DNA from: Opitutaceae bacterium | GTDB lineage: Bacteria; Verrucomicrobiota; Verrucomicrobiia; Opitutales; Opitutaceae | Assembly (NCBI GenBank): GCA_005792355.1 | Contig: SXSC01000161.1 | Location: 1 to 38,700, forward strand | Direction of reading: 5' to 3' | Length of the DNA: 38,700 nucleotides | In this document: one piece after another, positions 31,100 to 38,391 of the stretch | Numbering within the stretch: the stretch's first letter is position 1 | Layout: each line of letters opens with the position of its first letter | Notes under the pieces: generated by a model | Told to the model about the DNA's origin: nothing | The model's input: the letters and a program-made list of their open reading frames with translations, nothing else | Database searches by the model: none | Made by a program: the position numbers and the translations under genes

Positions 31100-32319
31100 G
31101 GGCGAAGACTGAAATTGAGATGCGTGGCGAGCCGCTGGGTGCGGATGCCGTAGAACGCGGCGAAGTCGCGGAGGCGGGACGCGCGGCCGGCATCACCGGG
31201 AGCGTGCGACTTGATGGCGGCGATCATGAGATTCTTCGCGGTGTGTTCGGTGGAGATGAACTCAAACACCTTGGTGCGATAACCGGCCCATTCGAGGAGC
31301 TGCGCGCGGAGCGCATCGGTGACGAATTCGGTGTGGCGCTCCTGAAAGATGCCGTGGCGCAGGGCATCGGCGAGGACGGGTGGGGCGGTGAGTTGGGAGC
31401 GCAGTTCCTTCTGGCAGCACGGTGCGACGACAAGCAATTGTGCGCCTGCCGCGAGGCCGCGGGCGAGCGCGTCGTCGGTGGCGGTGTCGCAGGCGTGCAG
31501 CGCGATGAGGACGTCAGGGGGATTTTCGATTTTCGATTTCTGATTTTCGATTTCCCCCGGCACGATCTGGCCGGCGGTGAACGTGAGATTCGAAAAGCCA
31601 TTTTCGCGGGCGACCCGGTTGCAGAGCGCGACCAGTTCCGGTCGCAGCTCGATGCCCTGGATGTGCGCGCCGGCGCCGAGGATTTGGGCGAGAGCAAAGG
31701 TGAGATAACCCTTGCCGCTACCGGCGTCCACCACCCGCTGCGGCACGGGCGACGGCTGGGTGGCGCGAGCGGGAAACGCCTCCTCGACCAAATGCGTGAG
31801 GAGTTCGGCGAACTTCTGGATCTGGCGGAACTTGTCCGCCATGCCCTCACGCGGATGCCCTCGCTCGTTGATGACGCCGAGCGCGCCCAGCCACGGCGCG
31901 GAGACGGGAATGAGGTGGGTCTTCGCCCGGTCGTGGGACCCCGATTGAGCCGGGGTGGCGGCGGATGCGACCGGGGCGGCAAGGAGCTTCAGGCGGGAGG
32001 AACCGTCCGCTTTCGACTCGAACTGCGCGTGCCGGGTCGTGGTGAACAGATGGGCGTCGAGGAAATCGCCGCCGATCAGCGGTTCGAGGAGCGACAGTGC
32101 TTCCGCGGGGGCGTGGTTCTTCGTGATGTCGCGGGTCCCGTGGCGCCAGACGAAGGCAAGGTGCGGGCCGGTTTTCAGCGCCACGGGGCGCACGAAGAGA
32201 TTTTGCAGCGTGGCGTCGGGGCCGCGGTGCTTGCCGAGCGTGAGCTTCACGAGGGTGCTCTCGCGCACGGCGGCGCGGAGCATTTCGAGGCAACGGTCGC
32301 GGGCGGATGGTTGTGTCAT
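31096..32319 (-). CDS. SAM-dependent methyltransferase (Methyltransf_32-like)
   Basis: A 407-residue cytoplasmic methyltransferase. The N-terminal about 160 residues are family-specific and unassigned. The Rossmann part has VVDAGSGKGYLTFAL (motif I), GIELRPELVALCNRVA, then LIALHACDTATDDALARG and VVAPCCQKELRSQL; the G-K-G-Y, LHACD and CCQKE motifs match the Methyltransf_32/METTL25-like group, which includes RNA- and protein-modifying enzymes. Between motifs a heptanucleotide repeat encodes a hydrophilic insertion, GEIENQKSKIENPP. Its ATG abuts the TAA of the upstream lipase maturation factor gene, and its stop overlaps the Rsm22-like start. Substrate unknown; a ribosome- or RNA-related role is suggested by the neighbour. 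Confidence 0.82.
   Translation of the reverse strand: MTQPSARDRCLEMLRAAVRESTLVKLTLGKHRGPDATLQNLFVRPVALKTGPHLAFVWRHGTRDITKNHAPAEALSLLEPLIGGDFLDAHLFTTTRHAQFESKADGSSRLKLLAAPVASAATPAQSGSHDRAKTHLIPVSAPWLGALGVINERGHPREGMADKFRQIQKFAELLTHLVEEAFPARATQPSPVPQRVVDAGSGKGYLTFALAQILGAGAHIQGIELRPELVALCNRVARENGFSNLTFTAGQIVPGEIENQKSKIENPPDVLIALHACDTATDDALARGLAAGAQLLVVAPCCQKELRSQLTAPPVLADALRHGIFQERHTEFVTDALRAQLLEWAGYRTKVFEFISTEHTAKNLMIAAIKSHAPGDAGRASRLRDFAAFYGIRTQRLATHLNFSLRP
31521..31555. repeat. Heptanucleotide tandem repeat inside a coding region
   Basis: Five adjacent 7-bp units (GATTTTC, GATTTTC, GATTTCT, GATTTTC, GATTTCC) lie inside the methyltransferase gene. They are AT-rich against a GC-rich background. 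The 35-bp array keeps the frame open as it stands, but gain or loss of one unit would shift the frame. Confidence 0.9.
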
Positions 32320-33939
32320 TTACCGAAGCGAAACGGGAGCCACGTAGAAGTCCAGCGGTGTGCGGCGCCACCACCGTCCGGTCGCGCGGCGGGCGGCCGC
32401 ATCAGTGAAGTGATATTCGTAACGCACGACGCGGACGTAGCGCGGTGGTTTGTCGGGGAATGGGTTGTTGGCGAGCAGCGGGAGCACGGTGCGGTTGCCG
32501 CGCAGGAGTTGTTCGCACAGCGCGAGCACCCAGGGATTGTGCTGGGGCGGGCCGAGCGCGGCGAACCAGAGTTGCCAGTCGAGCCGCGGTTGATGGGGCG
32601 CGACCCAGGTCGGGCGGCGCAGCAGATCGCCGGGTTTGTCGGGAAACTCGTACGCGTGCCACGCGCGGCCGTCGTCGCTGCCCTCGAAAATGAGTTCGGG
32701 CCGCGGGTTGGTCATCACGGCGAAAAGGCCGTAGTTGTTGAGGGAGCGGAATGGGGCGACCGCGTCGGCCATGGCTCGGAAGACCGGGGGCAGGGCAACC
32801 CGTGGCATGACCGACGGAAGCGCCTGGACGAGAGTGTAAACAAACGCCAGCGCGGCGAGTGACGCCACGCTGACGGCGGGCCAGCGCGGTGCCCGCTGGC
32901 CGTCGGGCGGGACGCCACGCTTCGCGTCCGGAAATAACGCACGAAACCGAAACCTGGATACAATGTAACGTAATACGTTACATGTTTTGGGGGAAGCACA
33001 GCCGCGCACGGCGCGCCACCAGGCGTCGTCGAGGCAGAGGAGGCAGAGGGCGATGGCGAGGAGATTGAAGAAGGTGTAGTTGCCGGTGAGGGCGATCGCG
33101 ACCATCAGGCCGGCGAGGATGAGGCTGGCGTTGTGTCGCAGGGCCCGCGGGGCGAAGAGAAAAAACGGCACGACGAGCTCGATCACGAACATGCCGGCGC
33201 AGGACGCCCGGTGCCACCAGGTCGGGAGTTGGTGGGCGAACCAGCCGAGCAGGGTGGGCAGGGGCTGGGTTTCGTAGTGAAACGTGAGGGCGCTCAGGTT
33301 GCGCCACGTCGGATCCCCGCTGGCGAGCTTCACGACTCCGGCGAGGAACATCAGCCGGAAGAGCAGCCACCAGAGGATCAGGCGGGCGAAGCGCGGTGGC
33401 TCGTGCGGACGCCAGAGCGGCAGCATTTTCCACGGGGCGAGCAGGAGAGCAAGGACGGTGGTTTCGAGCAGGAGCGCATCCCATTGGAAGTTGAAAAAAA
33501 TCTGGCCGGCGCACGACAGCGAGAGATACGCGACCCAGAGCAAGCCAAGGCAGAACACGGGGGCGACGCCCGCGAAGAGCAGGAGCGCAAGCGCGACCCC
33601 GGCGGCACACAGCACGTGAGGAAATTTTTCAGTGCCGAACCACCAGCAGAGCGAAGGCAACTGGGCGAAGGCGGAACCGCCGAGCTGTTCGCGGACCGCG
33701 GCGAAATAACGCGTGGCCGGGAGCAGGCCGCGCGGACCGACGAGGGCGTCGAGCTGCGTCCAAAAGGAAACAAACGCGATCAGGTGGATCGATGCGAGGA
33801 GACGCAGGAACAGCCACGAAGCGAACGCGAAGCGGTTGCGGCCGGGGTCAGGAGGGGGCGACGGCAGGGGCGGGGCGCCGCCGGCCGCAGTGTGATGGGC
33901 GGCGATTTCAGCCGCGGAAGGGTTGGCGGGGCGATCCAC
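32320..33939 (-). CDS. Lipase maturation factor family-like membrane protein
   Basis: A 539-residue multi-pass membrane protein related to lipase maturation factor 1. Diagnostic segments are FNFQWDALLLETTVLALLLAP, LILWWLLFRLMFLAGVVKLASGDPTW, and NLSALTFHYETQPLPTLLGW; the C-terminal soluble region has the RYVRVVRYEYHFT strand. About eight hydrophobic helices lie between residues 40 and 390. The loop after residue 315 (around NVLRYIVSRF) looks inserted and is encoded by a palindromic, AT-richer sequence. In vertebrates LMF1 helps fold lipases; bacterial homologues have no established role. The start is GTG 33939, 10 nt after the substrate-binding protein gene; no ATG is available. Confidence 0.85.
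   Translation of the reverse strand: MDRPANPSAAEIAAHHTAAGGAPPLPSPPPDPGRNRFAFASWLFLRLLASIHLIAFVSFWTQLDALVGPRGLLPATRYFAAVREQLGGSAFAQLPSLCWWFGTEKFPHVLCAAGVALALLLFAGVAPVFCLGLLWVAYLSLSCAGQIFFNFQWDALLLETTVLALLLAPWKMLPLWRPHEPPRFARLILWWLLFRLMFLAGVVKLASGDPTWRNLSALTFHYETQPLPTLLGWFAHQLPTWWHRASCAGMFVIELVVPFFLFAPRALRHNASLILAGLMVAIALTGNYTFFNLLAIALCLLCLDDAWWRAVRGCASPKTCNVLRYIVSRFRFRALFPDAKRGVPPDGQRAPRWPAVSVASLAALAFVYTLVQALPSVMPRVALPPVFRAMADAVAPFRSLNNYGLFAVMTNPRPELIFEGSDDGRAWHAYEFPDKPGDLLRRPTWVAPHQPRLDWQLWFAALGPPQHNPWVLALCEQLLRGNRTVLPLLANNPFPDKPPRYVRVVRYEYHFTDAAARRATGRWWRRTPLDFYVAPVSLR
32963..32983. repeat. AT-rich 21-bp palindrome in a coding region
   Basis: ATGTAACGTA (32963-32972) and TACGTTACAT (32974-32983) are perfect inverted copies around one base. 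It lies within the lipase maturation factor-like gene in a loop between membrane helices. Two GC-rich hairpins lie close by: GCCAGCG/CGCTGGC at about 32880-32900, and GGACGC/GCGTCC at about 32909-32930. The whole 32880-32990 block may be an inserted repeat. Confidence 0.8.
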
Positions 33940-33949
33940 GGTTGGCGCC

Positions 33950-34921
33950 CTACTTCGGCAGGAAATCCGTGGTCATCGCCGAGGTCACCGTAATCTTCCC
34001 TTTTTTCAGAATGCCGAGATCCTCCAGCAGGGCGATCTGAGTTGTGAAACGCGTCGGGTCGAGGCGGCCAATTTTGGCCGGGCCGCCGTCGGCCTCGCGA
34101 CCGGTGACGAGCCGGCCATCGATGATCGCCTGACGGGAAAATCGCATGAACTCGTCAGTGTTGTTGGCGTTGGCTTTTTTCATGGCCTCGTGTGCCGGTT
34201 TCGGATCGCCCTCGAGGTAGTCGCGCCAGCCGCGTAGGTAGGCGCGGGTGAAAGCACGGAGTTCGGCCGGATGTTCCCGCGCGAATTTCCGGCTGGTGAT
34301 GAGCACGGCGTAGCCGCGGAAACCGGCATCCCAAGTCGCGAGGAAGCGCGGCATCTTTCCGCCGGCCTTGGTGATGTGGTAGGGCTCGGCGATGTAGTAG
34401 CCCTGTTGCAGCGCCTCCTTGTTGCTGAGAAACGCGGCGCTGGAAAAATTTTGCGCGACGACGTTTACCGTGAGGCCATATTTCTTCTTGAGGAATTCAA
34501 GAAAGGGCCAGCCGGGGCGGGCAATGATGGTCTTGCCCTGGAGGTCTTCGAATTTGCGCACCGAGCTGTCGGCGTGGACGAGGATGCCGGACGGATCGTC
34601 CTGGAAGACGGCGGCAAACTGCACGAAGGGCATCCCCTCCGCCTGTTGCAGGAGAGTCCCGATGTCGTCGGCCTGGCCGATGTCGGCCTTGCCCGTGGCG
34701 ACGCTGGGCATGACATGGGTGCCGGGACCGCCGGGGATGAGCGTGACGTCGAGGCCCTCGTCCCGGAAGTAACCGCGCGCCTCGGCCTGGTAGAATCCGC
34801 CGTGCTCGGGCTCGGCCATCCAGTCGAGCTGCACGGTGATTTTGGCGGGTGATTTTTCGGCGGTCGCCGCGATCGCGTTGGTGGCGGCGAGACCGAGACA
34901 AAGAAAACGCAGTGGGTTCAT
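33950..34921 (-). CDS. ABC transporter substrate-binding protein (NMT1/ThiY type)
   Basis: A 323-residue periplasmic binding protein (signal peptide MNPLRFLCLGLAATNAIA). It matches the NMT1/THI5 group used for pyrimidine thiamine precursors and for sulfonates and nitrate: LDWMAEPEHGGFYQAEARGYF near the N-terminus, GPGTHVMPSVATGKADIGQAD, then GKTIIARPGWPFLEFLKK and the QGYYIAEPY hinge. The Gly-Phe-Tyr-x-Ala segment (HGGFYQAEARGYF) favours the thiamine-precursor (ThiY) branch, but the substrate cannot be fixed by eye. Its permease and ATPase lie upstream on the same strand after a 280-bp repeat-bearing gap. The lipase maturation factor-like gene starts 10 nt downstream. Confidence 0.88.
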   Translation of the reverse strand: MNPLRFLCLGLAATNAIAATAEKSPAKITVQLDWMAEPEHGGFYQAEARGYFRDEGLDVTLIPGGPGTHVMPSVATGKADIGQADDIGTLLQQAEGMPFVQFAAVFQDDPSGILVHADSSVRKFEDLQGKTIIARPGWPFLEFLKKKYGLTVNVVAQNFSSAAFLSNKEALQQGYYIAEPYHITKAGGKMPRFLATWDAGFRGYAVLITSRKFAREHPAELRAFTRAYLRGWRDYLEGDPKPAHEAMKKANANNTDEFMRFSRQAIIDGRLVTGREADGGPAKIGRLDPTRFTTQIALLEDLGILKKGKITVTSAMTTDFLPK

Positions 34922-35026
34922 GGGGGAAGATTTTGAAAAATGAGGAACTCATGAATGGCAAAGTGCGAGGAAGGACTGTGGCGGAGCGGCCGCGATCGCC
35001 TCGAGGGTTGCCGGGTGTCGGGCGGA

Positions 35027-35132
35027 ATTTCGGAGGGCGCCGCTTCGTCGGCGCCGTGGCGTTTGGATTCCGACTCGGCCGCGACAAAGCCCATTCGACA
35101 AGCTCAGGGTCCCTGACGCAGCCCTCCGAAAT
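35027..35132. repeat. Composite repeat with REP core
   Basis: The outer perfect arms ATTTCGGAGGG (35027-35037) and CCCTCCGAAAT (35122-35132) enclose a hairpin (GGCGCCG-CTTCGT-CGGCGCC) and a REP-like TTCGACAAGCTCAGGG with TCAGGG-T-CCCTGA. The whole element separates the permease gene from the binding-protein gene and may insulate or stabilise parts of the transcript. Confidence 0.7.
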
Positions 35133-35201
35133 CGAACGAGAGCAGTGCCAATGGCGTGCCGACCATCGGGAGACGCGGGTCGTGGCGCGCCGCTGGGCAG
35201 G

Positions 35202-35993
35202 TCAACGGTCGCTACGCTCGTACGAATCATGCCAGTGGTGGAGGGCGAGCCAGGCGAGCCCGATGACGGCGGCATTCATGATAAAACCGAGCACGCAGGT
35301 GGAGGCGGCGGTGGCAAAGAGCGCGGGGTACTTCGCCTGGCTGGCATAGATGACGGCCTGGAAACCGATGCCGCCGCCATCCCCGGCCGAGGAACCGGCG
35401 TTCATGTCGGCGACGACCGCGCCGATCGGGGCGATGGTGGCCGCGATGCGCAGGCCCGTAAAAAAATAGGGCAGCGCGGCGGGAACGCGCAGCAGCAGAA
35501 TCTGTTGCCAGCGCCGGGCGCGGTAGAGCGCGAAAAGTTCCACCAGATGGCGGTCGGTGGAAATCAGGCCCTGCGTCGTGTTCACGACGATTGGGAAAAA
35601 TGCGATGACGAAGGTGAGCAGGGTGACGCTCTTCAGTCCGGCGCCGACCCAGATGACACAAATCGGTGCGAGCACCGGCAGAGGTGTCATTTGGAGCGCC
35701 ATCAAGTACGGGTAGAGGCTTTGGCGAACGAGCGGTGACAACGAAAGCAACGTTGCGAGCACGACGCTGGCGGCGACGGCGAGGGCAAAGCCGAGGAGGG
35801 CGCCCTGGGTGGTGTTCCAAGCCGCCCGAGCGAGGACTTCGTGGTGTTCGAGGAAGGCTTGCCACACGGCGCCCGGCGCCGGCAGGAGGAAGCGCATTTC
35901 CTCCGCGAGGTAAAAGTGCACTCCATACCACACGGCGATCACGAGGGCACCGGTGCCGGCGGGGAGGAGGAATCTGAGCAGCGCGCGGGTCAC
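35202..35993 (-). CDS. ABC transporter permease (NMT1/ThiX-type partner)
   Basis: A 263-residue permease of the BPD_transp_1 (SsuC/TauC/ThiX) type with about six membrane helices, starting VTRALLRFLLPAGTGALVIA. The conserved EAA-like loop is present around ARRWQQILLLRVPAALPYFFTGLRIAATIAPIGAVVADM. The start is GTG 35993, which overlaps the ATPase stop (GTGA), so the longer upstream frame is the antisense of nothing useful and is ignored. It ends 280 bp before the substrate-binding protein gene, with a composite repeat between. It is the inner-membrane channel of the transporter. Confidence 0.9.
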   Translation of the reverse strand: MTRALLRFLLPAGTGALVIAVWYGVHFYLAEEMRFLLPAPGAVWQAFLEHHEVLARAAWNTTQGALLGFALAVAASVVLATLLSLSPLVRQSLYPYLMALQMTPLPVLAPICVIWVGAGLKSVTLLTFVIAFFPIVVNTTQGLISTDRHLVELFALYRARRWQQILLLRVPAALPYFFTGLRIAATIAPIGAVVADMNAGSSAGDGGGIGFQAVIYASQAKYPALFATAASTCVLGFIMNAAVIGLAWLALHHWHDSYERSDR

Positions 35994-36790
35994 AGGGATT
36001 TGTCGGTGGCGATGCCGGGCGCGGGGGCCGATTTTTCGACGGAGCGGAGGACGCGGGAGACGCCTGAGACCAGGTCGTGATAGTCGCGGGAGAGCCGGGT
36101 TTCTTCGGTGCGCGGGTAGGGCAGGGGGACGGCGATCTCGGTGTGCACGCGGCCGGGGGCGGAGGACATCACAAGAATGCGGTTGGAGAGAAACACCGCC
36201 TCGGCGACCGAGTGCGTGACGAAAAACGCCGTCCACGCGGCCTGGCCGCGAATGGCGAGCAGTTCCTCGTTGAGATGTTCGCGGGTCATTTCATCGAGGG
36301 CGCCGAACGGGTCGTCGAGCAGCAGGATCTTGGGCGAGAGCGCGAGGGCGCGGGCGATCGATACGCGCATCTTCTGACCGCCGGACAATTGCCGCGGGTA
36401 GGCGGAGGATTTTTCACCGAGGCGCACGAGATCGAGCACGCGCCGGCGGGTGGCGGTACGTTCGGCCGGCGCGACGCCGCGCAGTTGCTGCGGGACCTCG
36501 ACGTTGTGCGCGACACTAAGCCAGGGAAGGAGCGTGGGTTCTTGGAACACGAAGGCGAGGTCGGCGGCGGCATCGTCGGGGGTGCGACCATCCACGATGA
36601 GTTTGCCCGCGGAGATCGGGCTGAGTCCGGCGAGGAGGCGCAGGAGGGTGGACTTGCCGCAACCGCTGGGTCCGATGAGTGAAATGAAGTCGCCGGGCCG
36701 GGCCGCAAACGAGATCGCATCGAGCACCACCGGCCCGTCGCCGAAGCGCTTGGCGACTTCGCGGAATTCTACGATGGGCGGCACGGGCAT
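35990..36790 (-). CDS. ABC transporter ATP-binding protein (SsuB/TauB/ThiZ type)
   Basis: A 266-residue ATPase energising the adjacent permease. It has Walker A GPSGCGKS (40-47), a Q-loop in AFVFQEPTLLPWLSV, the signature LSGGQKMRVSIARAL, Walker B ILLLDDPFGALDEMTR, and the H-loop FVTHSVAEAVFLS. This combination, with DEMTREHL and the SVAEAVFLSNRI segment, is typical of the nitrate/sulfonate/taurine/thiamine-precursor subgroup. I chose ATG 36790; the frame extends upstream through a twin-hairpin repeat and is not protein-like there. It is the first gene of the long reverse-strand run ending with the Rsm22-like gene. No THI-box-like TPP riboswitch is visible upstream. Confidence 0.93.
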   Translation of the reverse strand: MPVPPIVEFREVAKRFGDGPVVLDAISFAARPGDFISLIGPSGCGKSTLLRLLAGLSPISAGKLIVDGRTPDDAAADLAFVFQEPTLLPWLSVAHNVEVPQQLRGVAPAERTATRRRVLDLVRLGEKSSAYPRQLSGGQKMRVSIARALALSPKILLLDDPFGALDEMTREHLNEELLAIRGQAAWTAFFVTHSVAEAVFLSNRILVMSSAPGRVHTEIAVPLPYPRTEETRLSRDYHDLVSGVSRVLRSVEKSAPAPGIATDKSL

Positions 36791-36896
36791 GTTTCTACGA
36801 GTGGGGAGGGCGGAGCGCGGGTGTCGAGTGGGAAAATGGAGCCGGGGTTTCGGGGACGGCTGTGGGTTGACGGTGCGGCGCAACGGGCGGGTCGAT

Positions 36897-36963
36897 GGAG
36901 GGACGCTTGCCCAAGCGCCCGCGAGCAACGGTCGCTGTTCGGCGGTTGGGCAACCGCCGTTCC
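36897..36963. repeat. Twin-hairpin dispersed repeat, copy 6
   Basis: GGAG start, first hairpin around GGACGCTTGCCCAAGCGCC, a linker, second hairpin CGGCGGTTG-GG-CAACCGCCG and a TTCC end. It is close in sequence to 29151-29213. It lies between the transporter operon start and the end of the TPR/propeller gene. Confidence 0.7.
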
Positions 36964-37002
36964 GCAGGGCTCGCGACACTTCCGATCAACTCGCGCTGCA
37001 CC

Positions 37003-38265
37003 TCAGGGCAGGTCCACCTGAATGATGCGGACGGGGTGTGCGGCCGGCTGTTTCGATTTTTCGGGGTCGAAACCCTCCCATCCGGATCCCGCGATAAAGG
37101 TCGCCCGCCCGTTGGCGATGGCGATGAGGCTGAGGTCGGTGAGGTGCGGCAGCGCGGCGGCGAGGACGGTGACCCCGGTCACCGATTCCATTTCGGGAGT
37201 GAAAGTGATGCGGACGACTCTTTGCGGCTCGACGCCGTTCTGCGTGGCGACGAGACCGGCGGGAGTGGCGACGAGGCCATCGAGGCCGAGCAGCGTGGTG
37301 TTGGGCGGTGGAGCAAACGCGCGGATGCGACCGGAACTGACCTCGACTGCAAAGAGCCCGTTGGAGTAGTCGGCGACGATCAGCTCGCCCTTCCAGAAGA
37401 CGAGGCCCTGCAGCGAAGCAAACACCTGGGAGTCCACGACCTTCTCGAAGTCCTCCGCGTCGGTGGAGAATTTCCAGATCACCGGGGCCTTCGAATCGGT
37501 GGCATAGATGGTGCCATCCGGACCGACGACGAGATCGCCGAGCCCATGGTCGCGACCGTCGCCCGGCAGGGGAATCACGCGCCGGAGTTCGCTGGTGGCG
37601 AGATTGAATTCGGCCAGGGCGGCGGTGCCCTTCAGATCAGGGGTGAAGCCGGCCATTTCCGGGACGGCGCTCATCGCGACCCAGAGCGCGTTTCTGCCCT
37701 CGTCGATTGCGATCCCGAACATGCCGAGCAATTCCTCGTCGTCGGCGGTGAAGCGGGAAATCTGGCCGGTGCGGTCGCGCCGCCAGATGCAGCGATGATG
37801 CACATCGCTCAGGAGCAGGTCGCCGGTGCGGGAGTGAAACGCGATGCCCTCGATAATTCCGGTGCGCCCGGGGAGTTCCGCAATCGTGTCAGCCTCGCCC
37901 TGGGGGGCGCGATTCGCGGCGAACTGTTGCAGGACCTGCAGAAACGGCGGGGTGCCTTGGACCGAAGCGAAGGCGGGGTCGCGTTCGACCGGCATTGCGA
38001 CGCCGAGGGCGGCGAGGCGGCGGAGGTAGAGGATGCTGCCGGCCGTGTCTTTCGTGAGGGCCGAGAGTGCGGCGACGTTGTAGAGGTAGCGCGGCGAATC
38101 GGGCAGAAGTTTTAGTGCCGCGGTCGTGGCGGCGAGCGCGGCGGGGTAGTCTTGGCGCTGGGTGGCGGCGCGCGCCTCGGCCCGGTGGTCAAAGTGGGAC
38201 TTGGAGGAGGGCTCCGCGGCAAAGAGAGAGACGGCGGCGAAGGCCGAGGTGACGAGCAGGCGCAT
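37003..38265 (-). CDS. Secreted protein with TPR-like and beta-propeller-like (SMP-30/NHL type) regions
   Basis: A 420-residue exported protein; MRLLVTSAFAAVSLFA is a likely signal peptide. Residues about 25-100 look like TPR helices (ARAATQRQDYPAALAATTAALKLLPDSPRYLYNVAALSALTKDT). From about 130 the sequence is beta-rich with repeated G-[IL]-x-x-[DHG] blades, for example GIIEGIAFHSRTGDLLLSD, GIAIDEGRNALWVAM, GLGDLVVGPDGTIYATD and LQGLVFWKGELIVAD, as in SMP-30/gluconolactonase- or NHL-type propellers. Catalytic metal residues cannot be confirmed. The start may be ATG 38265 or 38280; the frame further upstream runs through a repeat. Role unknown. Confidence 0.78.
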   Translation of the reverse strand: MRLLVTSAFAAVSLFAAEPSSKSHFDHRAEARAATQRQDYPAALAATTAALKLLPDSPRYLYNVAALSALTKDTAGSILYLRRLAALGVAMPVERDPAFASVQGTPPFLQVLQQFAANRAPQGEADTIAELPGRTGIIEGIAFHSRTGDLLLSDVHHRCIWRRDRTGQISRFTADDEELLGMFGIAIDEGRNALWVAMSAVPEMAGFTPDLKGTAALAEFNLATSELRRVIPLPGDGRDHGLGDLVVGPDGTIYATDSKAPVIWKFSTDAEDFEKVVDSQVFASLQGLVFWKGELIVADYSNGLFAVEVSSGRIRAFAPPPNTTLLGLDGLVATPAGLVATQNGVEPQRVVRITFTPEMESVTGVTVLAAALPHLTDLSLIAIANGRATFIAGSGWEGFDPEKSKQPAAHPVRIIQVDLP

Positions 38266-38292
38266 GCCGAACGCTGGCATCCGGAACGCGTG

Positions 38293-38359
38293 GGAGCGAG
38301 CTTGTGTGTTCAACCGGCTCGGCCGCGCCTGCTTCGCGGGGTGGGGGCACCCCGCCTCC
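38293..38359. repeat. Twin-hairpin dispersed repeat, copy 7
   Basis: GGAG start and CTCC end. The first stem is CGAGC...GCTCG and the second is CGGGGTG-GGG-GCACCCCG; the second hairpin and flank match 12821-12850 almost exactly. It sits between the partial permease and the TPR/propeller gene. Confidence 0.65.
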
Positions 38360-38391
38360 ATCGGCGAGACCCGACGTGGGTAGGGTTCAAC

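Noticed and set aside
36791..37002. A TPP riboswitch upstream of the NMT1/ThiY-type transporter
   Set aside because: No CTGAGA...ACCTGA-like THI box could be found on the reverse strand; the space holds a twin-hairpin repeat instead. This leaves the thiamine-precursor assignment unsupported by regulation.
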